This document shows positions 16,797-25,382 of a stretch of DNA of 45,234 nt, in pieces; position 1 is the first letter of the stretch; each line of letters opens with the position of its first letter. Origin of the DNA: an uncultured Acidobacteriia bacterium (GTDB taxonomy: Bacteria; Acidobacteriota; Terriglobia; Bryobacterales; Bryobacteraceae); NCBI GenBank assembly GCA_903929755.1, contig CAIYVZ010000087.1:1-45234 (forward strand), read 5' to 3'. The notes below the pieces were generated by a model. It made no database searches, had not been told where the DNA came from, and saw only the letters and a list, made by a program, of their open reading frames with translations. The translations under genes and the position numbers were made by a program.

Positions 16797-17461
16797 GGGT
16801 CATCCTTCCCACAGAACCGTTCCGGCAGCTTTGTGTAGTACTCGTGCCAGAGGCGGCGTTCGTCCTCGACCGACGATGCCAGGGACTTGAATCTCGCCGC
16901 CGTACTGTTTAGTTCGGAGACGGCGCGCTGCCTAGCGAGCAGCGCTGTCATGGCATCCTTCTCTTTTGCCGAACGGGCAGCGGAACTATCCTCGACGGCA
17001 GAGAGAAGCTTCTGATAGCCCTCCCTAACCGAACGAATGGCCGCAGCCTCAGCCGAAGACTGCTGGTCGTGGATGTTCCCGAGGGAGCTGAGCAACTCGT
17101 CGAGTTCTGCGATGCGCGCCTTGATTGCGGCGGGGGCGTCGATCTCGCGAGAGTCGTACTCGCCATCCCCCGGAGATAAGAGCGCGGCCATTCCGGTCAG
17201 TTGGGCTGCGGCGTTGAGATAAAGCGACTCCTTCAACCGGAGGTATGCGCCCCTTGCCGCATCTGCCTTGTCGATCAGGTTCTGCGCGTCCTTGCGCGGC
17301 GTGTCCTTCGGGAGCGCCTCCGGCACGGCGGCAGTGACCTGCCGCCACTGCTTCGCGAGGCCCTTCCAGAGTTCGGCATCGGTGGGACCGCCCACGTAGC
17401 CTCCGGACTGCGCCGTCAGGGTGCAGACAGTGAGTGCGAGGATCGGGACAAGCTTCTTCAT
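16778..17461 (-). CDS. Exported helical protein, unknown function (227 aa)
   Basis: It begins with a signal peptide (MKKLVPILALTVCTLTAQS). The rest is almost entirely helical, with coiled-coil character (for example IKARIAELDELLSS, EKDAMTALLARQRAVSELNSTA). It ends with a short Cys-containing tail (FCGKDDPCNVKP). No enzyme motif is seen. Its ATG overlaps the TGA of the upstream gene (ATGA), so translation is coupled. It is one of three consecutive exported helical proteins and could be a structural or adaptor subunit of an envelope complex. Confidence 0.65.
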   Translation of the reverse strand: MKKLVPILALTVCTLTAQSGGYVGGPTDAELWKGLAKQWRQVTAAVPEALPKDTPRKDAQNLIDKADAARGAYLRLKESLYLNAAAQLTGMAALLSPGDGEYDSREIDAPAAIKARIAELDELLSSLGNIHDQQSSAEAAAIRSVREGYQKLLSAVEDSSAARSAKEKDAMTALLARQRAVSELNSTAARFKSLASSVEDERRLWHEYYTKLPERFCGKDDPCNVKP

Positions 17462-18357
17462 CGCCGCACCCTCTCCAACTTCGCAGGCTCCGGCTTCAAC
17501 TGCACAAGCCGATGCTCCACAATGACCAGATAGCCTTCATAGATCGCGCGGTAGAGGTCTTCGTCGATCCCGGCCGCGCGCAGGTCCGCCATCAGGATGG
17601 CGGTCATGTGATCACTGTAGTTCTCGGTTTCCTGAACAGTACTCACGGAGGTGTCTGACTCGCCCACGATGCGTTTCAATTCACCGGCGTTCGCACGTTT
17701 CAACTCGAGGATCTCGTTGAGCCGGCGGGCGTCATCAGATTCGTCACCCAGCGCCTGGATGCGCTTCTCGACGTCCGCGATCTCGGCCTCTTCGGCCTGG
17801 AGCATTTCCGCCGCCTTCTTCTTCCGGTCGCCGATCTCGAGTTGGAACCGCTTGGCGTTCCGCTTGACATCCGCCCATTCATCGGCGTAGCCGGCGTCAT
17901 ACCGTTTGAAACAACCCAACTCTTTGATCTTGGCCGCCAGCGCCTCATTGATAAGACTGCGCAGGTAGCGGTACTGGTCGCTTGTGGCAGAAGCCGGGAT
18001 TGTGGACGGGATCTTCGCGTCCAGAGCGACCCAGCCTGCGTGGATGCGCTTCGATTCGCGCAGCGCGTCGAGATACGGCATCGTAGCCGGGCATCCATCC
18101 TGTACGACGGCAGATGTAAGCGGGGCCGAGGGCACCTTCTTGCCGACGGCAACAACCGGGGCCAAAGGCGACGGCTTCTTCGACGTGGCCGGCGGCGCAT
18201 CTCCGGCCGGATTCTGACCGGTGTCGTCGGGATGCCAGGCAGGCCAGGCCTCGCTGGCCTTGCCGCCAGCGGGCGGAGCCTTGGCGGGGGTGGACTGCGC
18301 CGCCGCAGCGAAGCACAGCCCGGAAATCATGCAGGTGAGGATGAGAAGTGTCTTCAT
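17458..18357 (-). CDS. Exported coiled-coil protein, unknown function (299 aa)
   Basis: A signal peptide (MKTLLILTCMISGLCFAAAAQ) is followed by a Pro/Ala-rich linker (about 22-75) and a long helical region. That region includes a charged coiled coil (KKKAAEMLQAEEAEIADVEKR, about 185-215). Two Cys (DGCPATM and LGCFKRY) may form a disulfide. The start is supported by AAGGAG about 7 nt before the ATG. It couples to the next gene by a 4-bp overlap. No catalytic motif is visible. Confidence 0.65.
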   Translation of the reverse strand: MKTLLILTCMISGLCFAAAAQSTPAKAPPAGGKASEAWPAWHPDDTGQNPAGDAPPATSKKPSPLAPVVAVGKKVPSAPLTSAVVQDGCPATMPYLDALRESKRIHAGWVALDAKIPSTIPASATSDQYRYLRSLINEALAAKIKELGCFKRYDAGYADEWADVKRNAKRFQLEIGDRKKKAAEMLQAEEAEIADVEKRIQALGDESDDARRLNEILELKRANAGELKRIVGESDTSVSTVQETENYSDHMTAILMADLRAAGIDEDLYRAIYEGYLVIVEHRLVQLKPEPAKLERVRR

Positions 18358-18404
18358 ATTATGCTCCTTCGTTCTTGGAATGATGGTTTTGTGGAGAAGT
18401 CGTT

Positions 18405-19109
18405 CTACGGGTGGGTCTTTTCCCAGTGCTGGTACTGGGTGAAGCCCACGTAGCCGAGTCCGCCGATTGCCCCGAGAATGACCACGGTCTTGACGGTCTT
18501 GCCGACGGCACGGCAGGTCGTGCAGGGAATCTGCGCCACCTGCTGGCGTGTCGAACTGAGTTCCTGGAACAGTCCGGGCTGCTGATTGTTGGTGTGGAAG
18601 GCTTCGAGCAGGATGGGGAGCCGCTGCTTCGGATTGGGCTCGGCCGTGCCCTGGGCCGTCAGTTCGCGAGCCCGCGAGCGGGCCGCCTGGATCTTCGATC
18701 CCATCTCAGGGCTGCAGGCCTGACCGTTGTAGGCCTGCCAGGTGGAAAGCGCCGTTTCAGCCTGGCCGCGATTGAGCAGGTCCGCGACCTTCTTGTTGTC
18801 GCGATCAATCGCTTTCTGGCGCTGGTCGATCTCGACGAGCTTCTTGTCGATCTCGGCCTGGGTGACCCCGGCTCCGGCGGTCGCAAAGCTGCCCGTAGTG
18901 TCTTTCAGCGACTTCGACATGGAGTTGTACATGGCGCGTGCGCCGTTGAAGTCGCAATTCTCCACGGCTTCGGCAGCCAGCTTCTTCTGTTCGAGCACAC
19001 GCGCCAGCGGGCGGTAATTGTCGTCCTGAGCGCGGCCAACGCCACAAATAGTGACGGCGAGCAGGAACATCGCCGTAAAAGTCTTCCCGGTATACGTACT
19101 GGAATACAT
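18405..19109 (-). CDS. Exported helical protein with C-terminal membrane segment
   Basis: 234 aa from the ATG at 19109, chosen because GGAGAG lies about 6 nt upstream and the first residues (MYSSTYTGKTFTAMFLLAV) form a signal peptide ending near GRAQ. A longer frame from 19199 adds unsupported residues. The middle is a TPR-like or coiled-coil helical region (DFNGARAMYNSMSKSL; EIDQRQKAIDRDNKKVADLL). A CTTC motif (IPCTTCRAVG) precedes a C-terminal hydrophobic segment (TVVILGAIGGLGYVGF). It is the first gene of the minus-strand operon, so the operon promoter lies in 19110-19282. Confidence 0.68.
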   Translation of the reverse strand: MYSSTYTGKTFTAMFLLAVTICGVGRAQDDNYRPLARVLEQKKLAAEAVENCDFNGARAMYNSMSKSLKDTTGSFATAGAGVTQAEIDKKLVEIDQRQKAIDRDNKKVADLLNRGQAETALSTWQAYNGQACSPEMGSKIQAARSRARELTAQGTAEPNPKQRLPILLEAFHTNNQQPGLFQELSSTRQQVAQIPCTTCRAVGKTVKTVVILGAIGGLGYVGFTQYQHWEKTHP

Positions 19110-19282
19110 CTGAATCTCTCCGTTTTGAAATTCGACGCCCGTTGCCGCGTCTGCAATGTACTTCGCAGCCGGAACCCCGGGTTTTTGGCAACCGGTCAAA
19201 AAAGATCAGAAATATTTTGTTTGCAGTTTTCCAAAAACTTGTGGTTCACGGTGCGAAGTAGAGGAGGAAGGTAAATCAACCA
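19110..19282. promoter_or_regulatory. Divergent promoter/operator region of the sigma operon
   Basis: AT-rich DNA between two divergent start codons. A TTTTTGGCAACCGGTCAAAAA dyad (about 19181-19201) has 6-bp arms and could be an operator or a bipartite ECF-type element. On the plus strand, AGGAGGAAGG at about 19261-19270 precedes the ATG at 19283. Which sigma factor reads it is not determinable by eye. Confidence 0.4.
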
Positions 19283-19879
19283 ATGTTCAAAACGATCCTG
19301 CTCCTGGCGCTGGCGGCCGTTGTGGTGGCCATCGTGGCGATCCCGAAGGCTGCCCCAGCGTCGCGCGTCGCCGTTCTGCAGTCGCTCGGGCAGACGGCAC
19401 CCCGCAACGGCGTCCAGTTCTTCTCGGAAGCCGATTACTCGCGCATCATTGATAAGGTCGCGTCTACGGGCGGCGATCTGGCCTTTGGCACGGTCACCGA
19501 CACCGATGCTCCGCTGTCCCGCATCGAGGTCAGCGCGTCAAGGAATGCCTATCAGAAGCAGCGCCGCGCTGCGAAGCTGGATGTGTTTCGCCGCCAGGTG
19601 ATCCAGAGGCTGTCCTATACGCGGCTGTTCGACCATCCGAATCTGGCCGCTGCCATCAACCGGGCCAACCTCTTCTTCGGCGAAGGGCGCTCAACTCGTC
19701 AGTACCTGATTCTCATCGCCGACGGCGACAGCCAGCCGCTGCCCGCAGTAAAGAACGCCCACGTGCTCATCGTGAGCGTGAGTGGCCATGAACCGCAGAT
19801 CCCCAATGCACGTGTTTTCGAATCGGTTGCGGCCGCCATCGACGGCATCGACCTCAACGACGAAGAAACGGAGAAGTAG
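19283..19879 (+). CDS. Exported protein, possible vWA-like fold (198 aa)
   Basis: An N-terminal hydrophobic segment (FKTILLLALAAVVVAIVAIP) serves as a signal or anchor. The mature part has an alpha/beta pattern with YLILIADGDSQ and later VLIVSVSG, which recalls a Rossmann/vWA-type sheet. No full MIDAS (DxSxS) is present, so the assignment is weak. The stop is 2 bp before the next gene, so the two form an operon. It is divergent from the exported helical-protein operon and may act with it in the envelope. Confidence 0.62.
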   Translation: MFKTILLLALAAVVVAIVAIPKAAPASRVAVLQSLGQTAPRNGVQFFSEADYSRIIDKVASTGGDLAFGTVTDTDAPLSRIEVSASRNAYQKQRRAAKLDVFRRQVIQRLSYTRLFDHPNLAAAINRANLFFGEGRSTRQYLILIADGDSQPLPAVKNAHVLIVSVSGHEPQIPNARVFESVAAAIDGIDLNDEETEK

Positions 19880-19881
19880 GC

Positions 19882-20745
19882 ATGATGAACACGACGAACA
19901 CAGAACTCGACCGCAACCAGAGAGAAGAACTGGCTGCGATTCACAAATACGGACATCAGGTTCTTCAGGACCGCGCGACGCAGGAGGATGCCGACCGGGT
20001 CATGCAGGAGGTTGAAGCCGAGCAGCAGGCTGATGACGGCGTGAAGCAGTCGTCCGGAATGATGGACGCCATGCTAACCATGCTCCTGCCGGGGACCTTG
20101 TTCACCGATGGCGTAGTCGCGATCCCGCCCCTTGAAGATCGCTTCGAGAGTCTTGGGTTGCCGCCGGCCACAGCCTTTCTCGTTGCCATCACCACGGCGC
20201 TACTGATCATGTGCATGGAGACCTTGGCGGCGCTCGCGTGGTTCCGCGCGTACGATCGGTCGCTGCAGTCGCGCCGTTACGTTGCGCTCGTCGGCTGGAC
20301 GTTGATCTGCATCATCGTAGTCAGCGGGCCGGTGCTGATGGGTCTGTCGCAACTCCTGCTTGTGATGGACGGATCTGCCGATGACAGCGCCCGACTGTAC
20401 AAGGAGATCGCGCTCGTGATGCTGTTCGGTGGTGCCCATTTACTACTGGTGTCGAGCGGTAGATATCTCGAATCTTCGAAGAAGGCGGCCGTTCGCTGGA
20501 TTACCGCGGCCGTGGCGCGCTTCCGCAAGGGTCGTGCCTGCAGGTCGGAGAAGAAGGTTCATGACCTTCTGTCGGAGGCTTACCGTGCCCACGTGCGCAA
20601 TGCGACACGGGCGGTCAAGGACGGTTTCGAAGACGTCGAGGTCGGCCCGTTCGAAGATCCTGTGTTGGCGTTGATCCGGGTGCGTCATGCGAATGTGGAC
20701 GAGACGATTCGCCGCTTCGGTGAGCGCGCAAGCTCGGCGGTCTGA
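19882..20745 (+). CDS. Multi-pass membrane protein, unknown function (287 aa)
   Basis: An acidic/Gln-rich N-terminal cytoplasmic part (about 1-60) precedes three or four hydrophobic segments: TAFLVAITTALLIMCMETLAAL, VALVGWTLICIIVVSGPVLMGL and EIALVMLFGGAHLLLV. A basic C-terminal cytoplasmic domain follows. GGAG precedes ATG 19882 (or 19885). It is co-transcribed with the exported gene upstream and followed by a strong hairpin. Confidence 0.68.
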   Translation: MMNTTNTELDRNQREELAAIHKYGHQVLQDRATQEDADRVMQEVEAEQQADDGVKQSSGMMDAMLTMLLPGTLFTDGVVAIPPLEDRFESLGLPPATAFLVAITTALLIMCMETLAALAWFRAYDRSLQSRRYVALVGWTLICIIVVSGPVLMGLSQLLLVMDGSADDSARLYKEIALVMLFGGAHLLLVSSGRYLESSKKAAVRWITAAVARFRKGRACRSEKKVHDLLSEAYRAHVRNATRAVKDGFEDVEVGPFEDPVLALIRVRHANVDETIRRFGERASSAV

Positions 20746-20757
20746 GCCGGGTGCGAC

Positions 20758-20794
20758 GATGCGGCCCCGTCGAACTGTGACGCGGGGCCGCATC
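20758..20794. terminator. Bidirectional hairpin between membrane gene and NACHT 3
   Basis: A perfect 12-bp stem, GATGCGGCCCCG (20758-20769) with CGGGGCCGCATC (20783-20794), and a 13-nt loop. There is no U-tract, but it sits between convergent genes and could stop transcripts from both. Confidence 0.65.
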
Positions 20795-20821
20795 AGGCAC
20801 TTATCAAGGCATGTGTTCACG

Positions 20822-23785
20822 TTAGAGGATTGGGATCTTTGACAGTTCTCCGACCCAAGAAACGGTCAGGCTGCGATCTTCGCCGAAAAGACGCGCACCC
20901 TGAACCATCATCTTCTGCAGAACCGGGACCGCGTCATACTTACAAACGGGATTTGTCCATAACGCTGAGATTCTCTCGGCAACCGCGCCGCAACCCGGCT
21001 CCCCACCGATTGCGACTAGCAGTTCAGCTCCGCCGATTTGGACCGACGGGTCAGGATCGCACAACAGTTCTATGAGTTGCTCGATAACCGGCCCACGCAC
21101 CGCGTCTGACGGCATCTTGCTCAGGGTCGAAATGCACATCTTTTGAGCCGAGGGTGACCACTTCACCATCTGCATCACGCGCTCGATCACTTCTCCACGC
21201 ACTGCCGTGGGCTTCAGTTCACCCAGAGCTTCCGCTGCGATGAGTACAGCCTCTGCACGAGGGTCGAGGATGATCTGTATCAAACGATCAACGACTGTGC
21301 TGGTTGCCACCCTTGGGCCTGCCGCGCGAAGAATATCGACGGCAAGCCAGTGGCCTTCGGAATCGAGGCCCTGCAACATGGCAGTCGCCAAGCCAAGTAC
21401 CGCTCTGTCGCCTGATTTTCCAAAGATCTCGCCCAGAGCCCCGGCCGCGGCACCTTGAACCTCGATGTTCCGGGCGCGCAGAAGGGTCAACAACCGCTCC
21501 TTGACGTTCGAACTCGCAGCCTTTTTCCCAAAGCGTCGGAGCGCCTCAGTGACTTCGGCGGCAGTTCCCGGATCTTCATCTGGAGCCCGCAACATCTCGA
21601 TGAAGCGGTCGATCACATCGTTCCTAGCGGCACGCGGTCCCCATGCTGCAAATGCCCACGCTGCGCTGACCTGCAACAGCCAATCTGAACACTTCAGCAT
21701 CTCGACCAGGTTGTCCAGGAGTTCCTCGCTAACCGCCCTTGTTCCCATTCGGCCAAGCGCTTCAGCCGCACGAGCCTTGACGTCTCTGTCCGGGTTCTGC
21801 AGCATCTCCCGCAGCTTCTGTTCTAACCGCCGCGCGACTTTGCCGGTGGCCATGCTACCCAAGCTTCCAAGAACATCTGCTGTCAGGCTAGAGCCCACGG
21901 GTCCCGGTCTCTCTGTGAGCATGTCCAGCAACTGATCGAGCACTGTTCCTGTTGCCGCCATGAAACCCACTTTGCGGAGGCCGTGCATATCCCGCCTTGC
22001 TGTCGTGGTATTCCGAAGGTCTGCGACAAGCCACTGCAAAAAAGAGATTCCGTCCGCAACCTCTCCTTCGACCTGAACCAGCGCGGGAAAGGCGTCCATC
22101 ACGGTTGCCTCGATCACGCCCAAGCTGTCTCCATATGCCAGGTATGTCCGCCAGATGTCCCCGGTTATCTGGCGGAGGCGCTGCTCGTAGAGACCAATGT
22201 CCCTGAGTTCACCCAGACACTTGCCAGCAATTGCAAGCCTGTGCCGGAACGTGTCATCGATTGCAGCGTCGCAGAGCAGACCTAACAGAGGCTCTGCAGT
22301 CTGTAAAAGGCCCGAAAGCAGAACGATGGCCTCCTGCCATTCCGGTGCCCAAGCCTTCTTGTCCAACATGTCCGCGACTTTGATCACACGGCCTTGCATC
22401 CGAACCTTTGCCGATCTCCACCCATTTTGATTAAGATTTCGGCTAAGGTAGTCCGCAACCAAAAATTCGACAAGTGATCTGTGCGCAAAAGCGAAGTGCA
22501 AGCCTCCTTGTGATCGTCCTTCGGCTGACAGCACGCCCCGGTTCACCAGCGTGTCCCGTATTGAAGCCGCATTGGCCTGAAGTCCCGCGCTTTTCTTGTG
22601 CCGTTGAATCGCCTTCTTTAAGTCGGTATTGGAGAACAGGTTCGCGGCCGGATTCGCAACGAAGAGATCCCATGCCACGGGGCGCAGCAAGTCCATCAGG
22701 TCATCGAGTCGCGGATCGTTACGTTCCAAAACCATATGCTGTTGCCCAAGCTCACTGCGATGCCATGCCTTACGGAGCATGTCCCGCAATACCAAGGCGT
22801 AAAGATCGACGCGCCGAGTCTGGTGCGTCAGTTCTTCATCCTGATGTGCGAGGCATGCCAGCGTTGCCATCACAGGCGTGCGGCAGGCCATTTGCAGTGA
22901 ATAACTGCTCCGTAACACTCCCTGCAGAGTGTCGGCGCGCCGGCTCTCGTTGCGATACCAACGCTCGACAAGCGACTCCACCTCGTTCGGATCCAGCGGC
23001 GCCAGTTCGTACTCGGTAGTCATTCGGCACGAAATAGTCCGCCGTTCCGCTTTCCGGCATGTAAGCAAAACCTTCGCTTGCCAGCTTCGCGCGTCGAGTT
23101 CCGCGAGGCAGGTATTCAATGCCTCCAGATTCTTCTCCTCCACCTGGTCGAGCGCGTCGAGGATCAGCCAGCAGTTGCCAGTCTTCACGGTCTCGCGAAT
23201 CCAGCCTTCCAGTGCTCGTTCGAGGTGTGAAGTATTCGACAAACTGAGAGTCCGCAAGTCGCGTAACGCCAGCGAAAGCAACCGGTCGCCCAGAGCGCCC
23301 TCAGTTTCAGCGATTCTGTTGAGCGTCGTCCAGACAGGCAACGGCAACGAGTCGATGGGAGCGGTCCGTTTGCTCAACAAAGAAAGACCTTCCCTGGCGA
23401 GGTCGAGGACTCTGGTCTGCGTCAGGAAGGTCTTGCCGCCGCCGGGAGCACCGAGAATCAATGCCCGATCAATGTTCTCTTTCTCAACGTCCCACGGAAT
23501 CTCAATCTTTCGCTCAAAGTACGGCTCTTCGTTCAGCCGGCGAACATTCGGGTCACCGAAATCCCGTCGGTCGAACCGTCGCTGCTCTTCCTCCCGTTCG
23601 TCTCTCGGTCGACGATCTTCTTTGACGATCCGCACCGGTATCGCGATATGGGAGACGCGGACCGGTCTGCCATCACTCCGCTGCCATGGAGTTCGGTTGG
23701 CGCGCCGAATTAGGGCCCTGTAGTAGAGCCGCATAGCCTCCGCCCGCACGGACCGAACTGTCATCAGATTTGTAGCCATCGACAT
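20822..23785 (-). CDS. NACHT-type STAND ATPase with HEAT repeats (paralog 3)
   Basis: A 987-aa protein. The N-terminal module VRSVRAEAMRLYYRALI..NRTPW is shared with the others. A charged linker (about 55-85) and LNEEP precede the NACHT domain. Walker A is GAPGGGKT (112-119), Walker B WLILDALDQ (206-214), and KVLLTCRK follows; FAHRSLVEFLVADYL is the post-NACHT motif. HEAT-like repeats (for example DRDVKARAAEALGRMG, NIEVQGAAAGALGEIFG) cover most of the C-terminal half. The tail GARLFGEDRSLTVSWVGEL resembles paralogs 1 and 2. It is divergent from the interrupted GNAT gene and convergent with the membrane gene at 20745. It lacks an enzymatic partner next to it, unlike the other paralogs. Confidence 0.88.
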   Translation of the reverse strand: MSMATNLMTVRSVRAEAMRLYYRALIRRANRTPWQRSDGRPVRVSHIAIPVRIVKEDRRPRDEREEEQRRFDRRDFGDPNVRRLNEEPYFERKIEIPWDVEKENIDRALILGAPGGGKTFLTQTRVLDLAREGLSLLSKRTAPIDSLPLPVWTTLNRIAETEGALGDRLLSLALRDLRTLSLSNTSHLERALEGWIRETVKTGNCWLILDALDQVEEKNLEALNTCLAELDARSWQAKVLLTCRKAERRTISCRMTTEYELAPLDPNEVESLVERWYRNESRRADTLQGVLRSSYSLQMACRTPVMATLACLAHQDEELTHQTRRVDLYALVLRDMLRKAWHRSELGQQHMVLERNDPRLDDLMDLLRPVAWDLFVANPAANLFSNTDLKKAIQRHKKSAGLQANAASIRDTLVNRGVLSAEGRSQGGLHFAFAHRSLVEFLVADYLSRNLNQNGWRSAKVRMQGRVIKVADMLDKKAWAPEWQEAIVLLSGLLQTAEPLLGLLCDAAIDDTFRHRLAIAGKCLGELRDIGLYEQRLRQITGDIWRTYLAYGDSLGVIEATVMDAFPALVQVEGEVADGISFLQWLVADLRNTTTARRDMHGLRKVGFMAATGTVLDQLLDMLTERPGPVGSSLTADVLGSLGSMATGKVARRLEQKLREMLQNPDRDVKARAAEALGRMGTRAVSEELLDNLVEMLKCSDWLLQVSAAWAFAAWGPRAARNDVIDRFIEMLRAPDEDPGTAAEVTEALRRFGKKAASSNVKERLLTLLRARNIEVQGAAAGALGEIFGKSGDRAVLGLATAMLQGLDSEGHWLAVDILRAAGPRVATSTVVDRLIQIILDPRAEAVLIAAEALGELKPTAVRGEVIERVMQMVKWSPSAQKMCISTLSKMPSDAVRGPVIEQLIELLCDPDPSVQIGGAELLVAIGGEPGCGAVAERISALWTNPVCKYDAVPVLQKMMVQGARLFGEDRSLTVSWVGELSKIPIL

Positions 23786-24084
23786 CTCGCGAAGCGAAAC
23801 GCTTTACCGTGCACGCCGTGCGGCGCAATCTTTGGACGGAAGTCTCCTGTGCTGCATTTTCACCTCACCAGTTCCACAAATCCTCGTCCCCCGGGCCGTA
23901 TGTACCTCGTGAGGCTCACCGAATGACAACTACTTTAGAACTTCGTCTGACATCTGCAATGGAGGAGGACGCACCGATCATCGTCGCTGCGGTGCGTGGA
24001 TTGGCCGATGATTATAGTGGACCCAGGAATTCAGACCAGGCAATAAGCTAAACTTTCGGCGGAGTCATTGATAAGGAGCAGTCG

Positions 24085-24375
24085 ATGACAACGACGAGAA
24101 AACAGTACAGTCCGCAGTTCAAGGCACGCGTCGCCATGGAGGCGATCCGAGGCGAAAAGACGCTGAGCCAACTGGGATCGCAGTTCAAGGTGCACCCGAT
24201 GCAGATTGCCAAGTGGCGCAAGGCGGCGATCGATCAGCTGCCGGAACTATTCGTGGATGGGCGGACACGCAAGGCCTCCAGCGACGAGGCGGACACGGAT
24301 GCGCTGTACCAGGAGATCGGCCGGTTGAAGGTCGAGTTGGACTGGCTCAAAAAAAAAGTCGGCATGCTCGACTGA
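24085..24375 (+). CDS. IS3-family transposase OrfA
   Basis: 96 aa with an HTH (QYSPQFKARVAMEAIRGEKT, then LGSQFKVHPMQIAKWRK) and a C-terminal leucine-zipper-like helix (ALYQEIGRLKVELDWLKKK). OrfA binds the IS ends and supplies the N-terminus of the fused transposase. A run of nine A (24349-24357) near the end is a slippery site leading to OrfB. Confidence 0.92.
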   Translation: MTTTRKQYSPQFKARVAMEAIRGEKTLSQLGSQFKVHPMQIAKWRKAAIDQLPELFVDGRTRKASSDEADTDALYQEIGRLKVELDWLKKKVGMLD

Positions 24376-24391
24376 CGAGCTGCGCCTACTG

Positions 24392-25222
24392 GTGGATCAA
24401 GACCATCCCGAGATTAGCGTTCGGCGACAGTGCGCGTTGCTGGGCGTGAACCGATCGGGCCTGTACTACCAGCCACGGGGCGAGAGCGAAGAGAGTCTGA
24501 TGCTGATGCGGCTAATCGATGAAGAATACACGCGCCATCCGTTCCTGGGGAGCCGGCGAATCAGGGAATGGCTGCGCGGCCGCGGCTACCAGGTGGGCCG
24601 GAATCGTGTCCACCGGCTGATGCAACTTATGGGCATTGAAGCCGTATATCCGAAACCGAAGCTGAGCCAGCCAGGGGAAGCGCACAAGGTCTATCCGTAT
24701 CTGCTGAACGGCGTCGAGGTGACGCGAGTCAACCAGGTGTGGAGTACAGACATCACCTACGTGCGGATGGCCGGCGGGTTCGTGTACCTGGTGGCGGTCA
24801 TGGACTGGTACAGCCGGTACGTGTTGAGTTGGGCGCTGTCGGTAACGATGGAACTGGAGTTTTGCGTGGCGGCGTTGAAGCAGGCGCTGCGCCGGGGGCG
24901 TCCTGAGATCTTCAATACTGACCAAGGCTCGCAGTTCACCAGCCCAAAGTTCACCGGCGAGTTGGAGACCCGCGGGATCGCCATCAGCATGGACGGGCGC
25001 GGACGCTGCTTTGACAATATCTTCATCGAACGCCTGTGGCGCTCGCTGAAGTACGAGGAGGTCTACCTGCGCGAATACGCGTTGGTGCCAGAGGCGCGAG
25101 CCGGCATCGGCAAGTGGTTCCAGTTCTATAACCATGACCGACCGCACCAGAGCCTGAAGTATCGGACGCCCGCGGAATGCTACCGGAAGTCGCAGCCGGC
25201 ACAAGGATGGGAACCTTTTTAG
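24392..25222 (+). CDS. IS3-family transposase OrfB (rve DDE integrase)
   Basis: 276 aa from GTG 24392. An HTH_21-like region (HPFLGSRRIREWLRGRGYQV) precedes the integrase core: WSTDITYV (first Asp), FNTDQGSQFTS (second Asp) and DNIFIERLWRSLKYEEVY (Glu). The full DDE triad is present, and the end YNHDRPHQSLKYRTPAECY is typical. Its frame continues upstream to the A9 run as KKSACSTDELRLLV, so the active transposase is probably an OrfAB fusion made by slippage. The phase change required is +1 (one A fewer), not the usual -1. Confidence 0.92.
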   Translation: MDQDHPEISVRRQCALLGVNRSGLYYQPRGESEESLMLMRLIDEEYTRHPFLGSRRIREWLRGRGYQVGRNRVHRLMQLMGIEAVYPKPKLSQPGEAHKVYPYLLNGVEVTRVNQVWSTDITYVRMAGGFVYLVAVMDWYSRYVLSWALSVTMELEFCVAALKQALRRGRPEIFNTDQGSQFTSPKFTGELETRGIAISMDGRGRCFDNIFIERLWRSLKYEEVYLREYALVPEARAGIGKWFQFYNHDRPHQSLKYRTPAECYRKSQPAQGWEPF

Positions 25223-25293
25223 AACATGGGGGCCAGCCCCCAAACCCCCGAGGTTTAACGCATTGTGGCCCGAATAACTCGGCTACAATCATT

Positions 25294-25382
25294 GCACTTG
25301 AGCGGAGGATAGGGCAACGCAGAGGTGCGACCCGAGCGCCGACTCAAGTGCCTGAATGGCAGGGGCGGTTAACAGCCGCCCC
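25294..25382 (+). ncRNA. Candidate structured RNA in the IS3 3' tail
   Basis: A perfect 9-bp stem GCACTTGAG (25294-25302) / CTCAAGTGC (25343-25351) encloses GGG/CCC (25312-25314 / 25331-25333) and CGCA/TGCG with a GAGG loop (25318-25329). A second hairpin follows, GGGGCGG (25362-25368) / CCGCCCC (25376-25382). TACAAT at 25284-25289 is placed as a -10 box for a start near 25295. A G5/C5 hairpin after orfB (25228-25241) could stop transposase transcripts first. No known RNA family is recognised; expression and conservation are untested. Confidence 0.4.

Noticed and set aside
23809-24051. Longer start for the interrupted GNAT gene at 23809
   Set aside because: The extra 38 residues do not resemble the family, and the GNAT core begins properly at the ATG at 23923.
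25362-25382. Hairpin with TTAACAG loop considered as a recombinase site related to the GTTAAC motifs at 1550 and 4490
   Set aside because: Only the 6-bp GTTAAC core is shared; the flanks differ and it lies inside the IS3 element.
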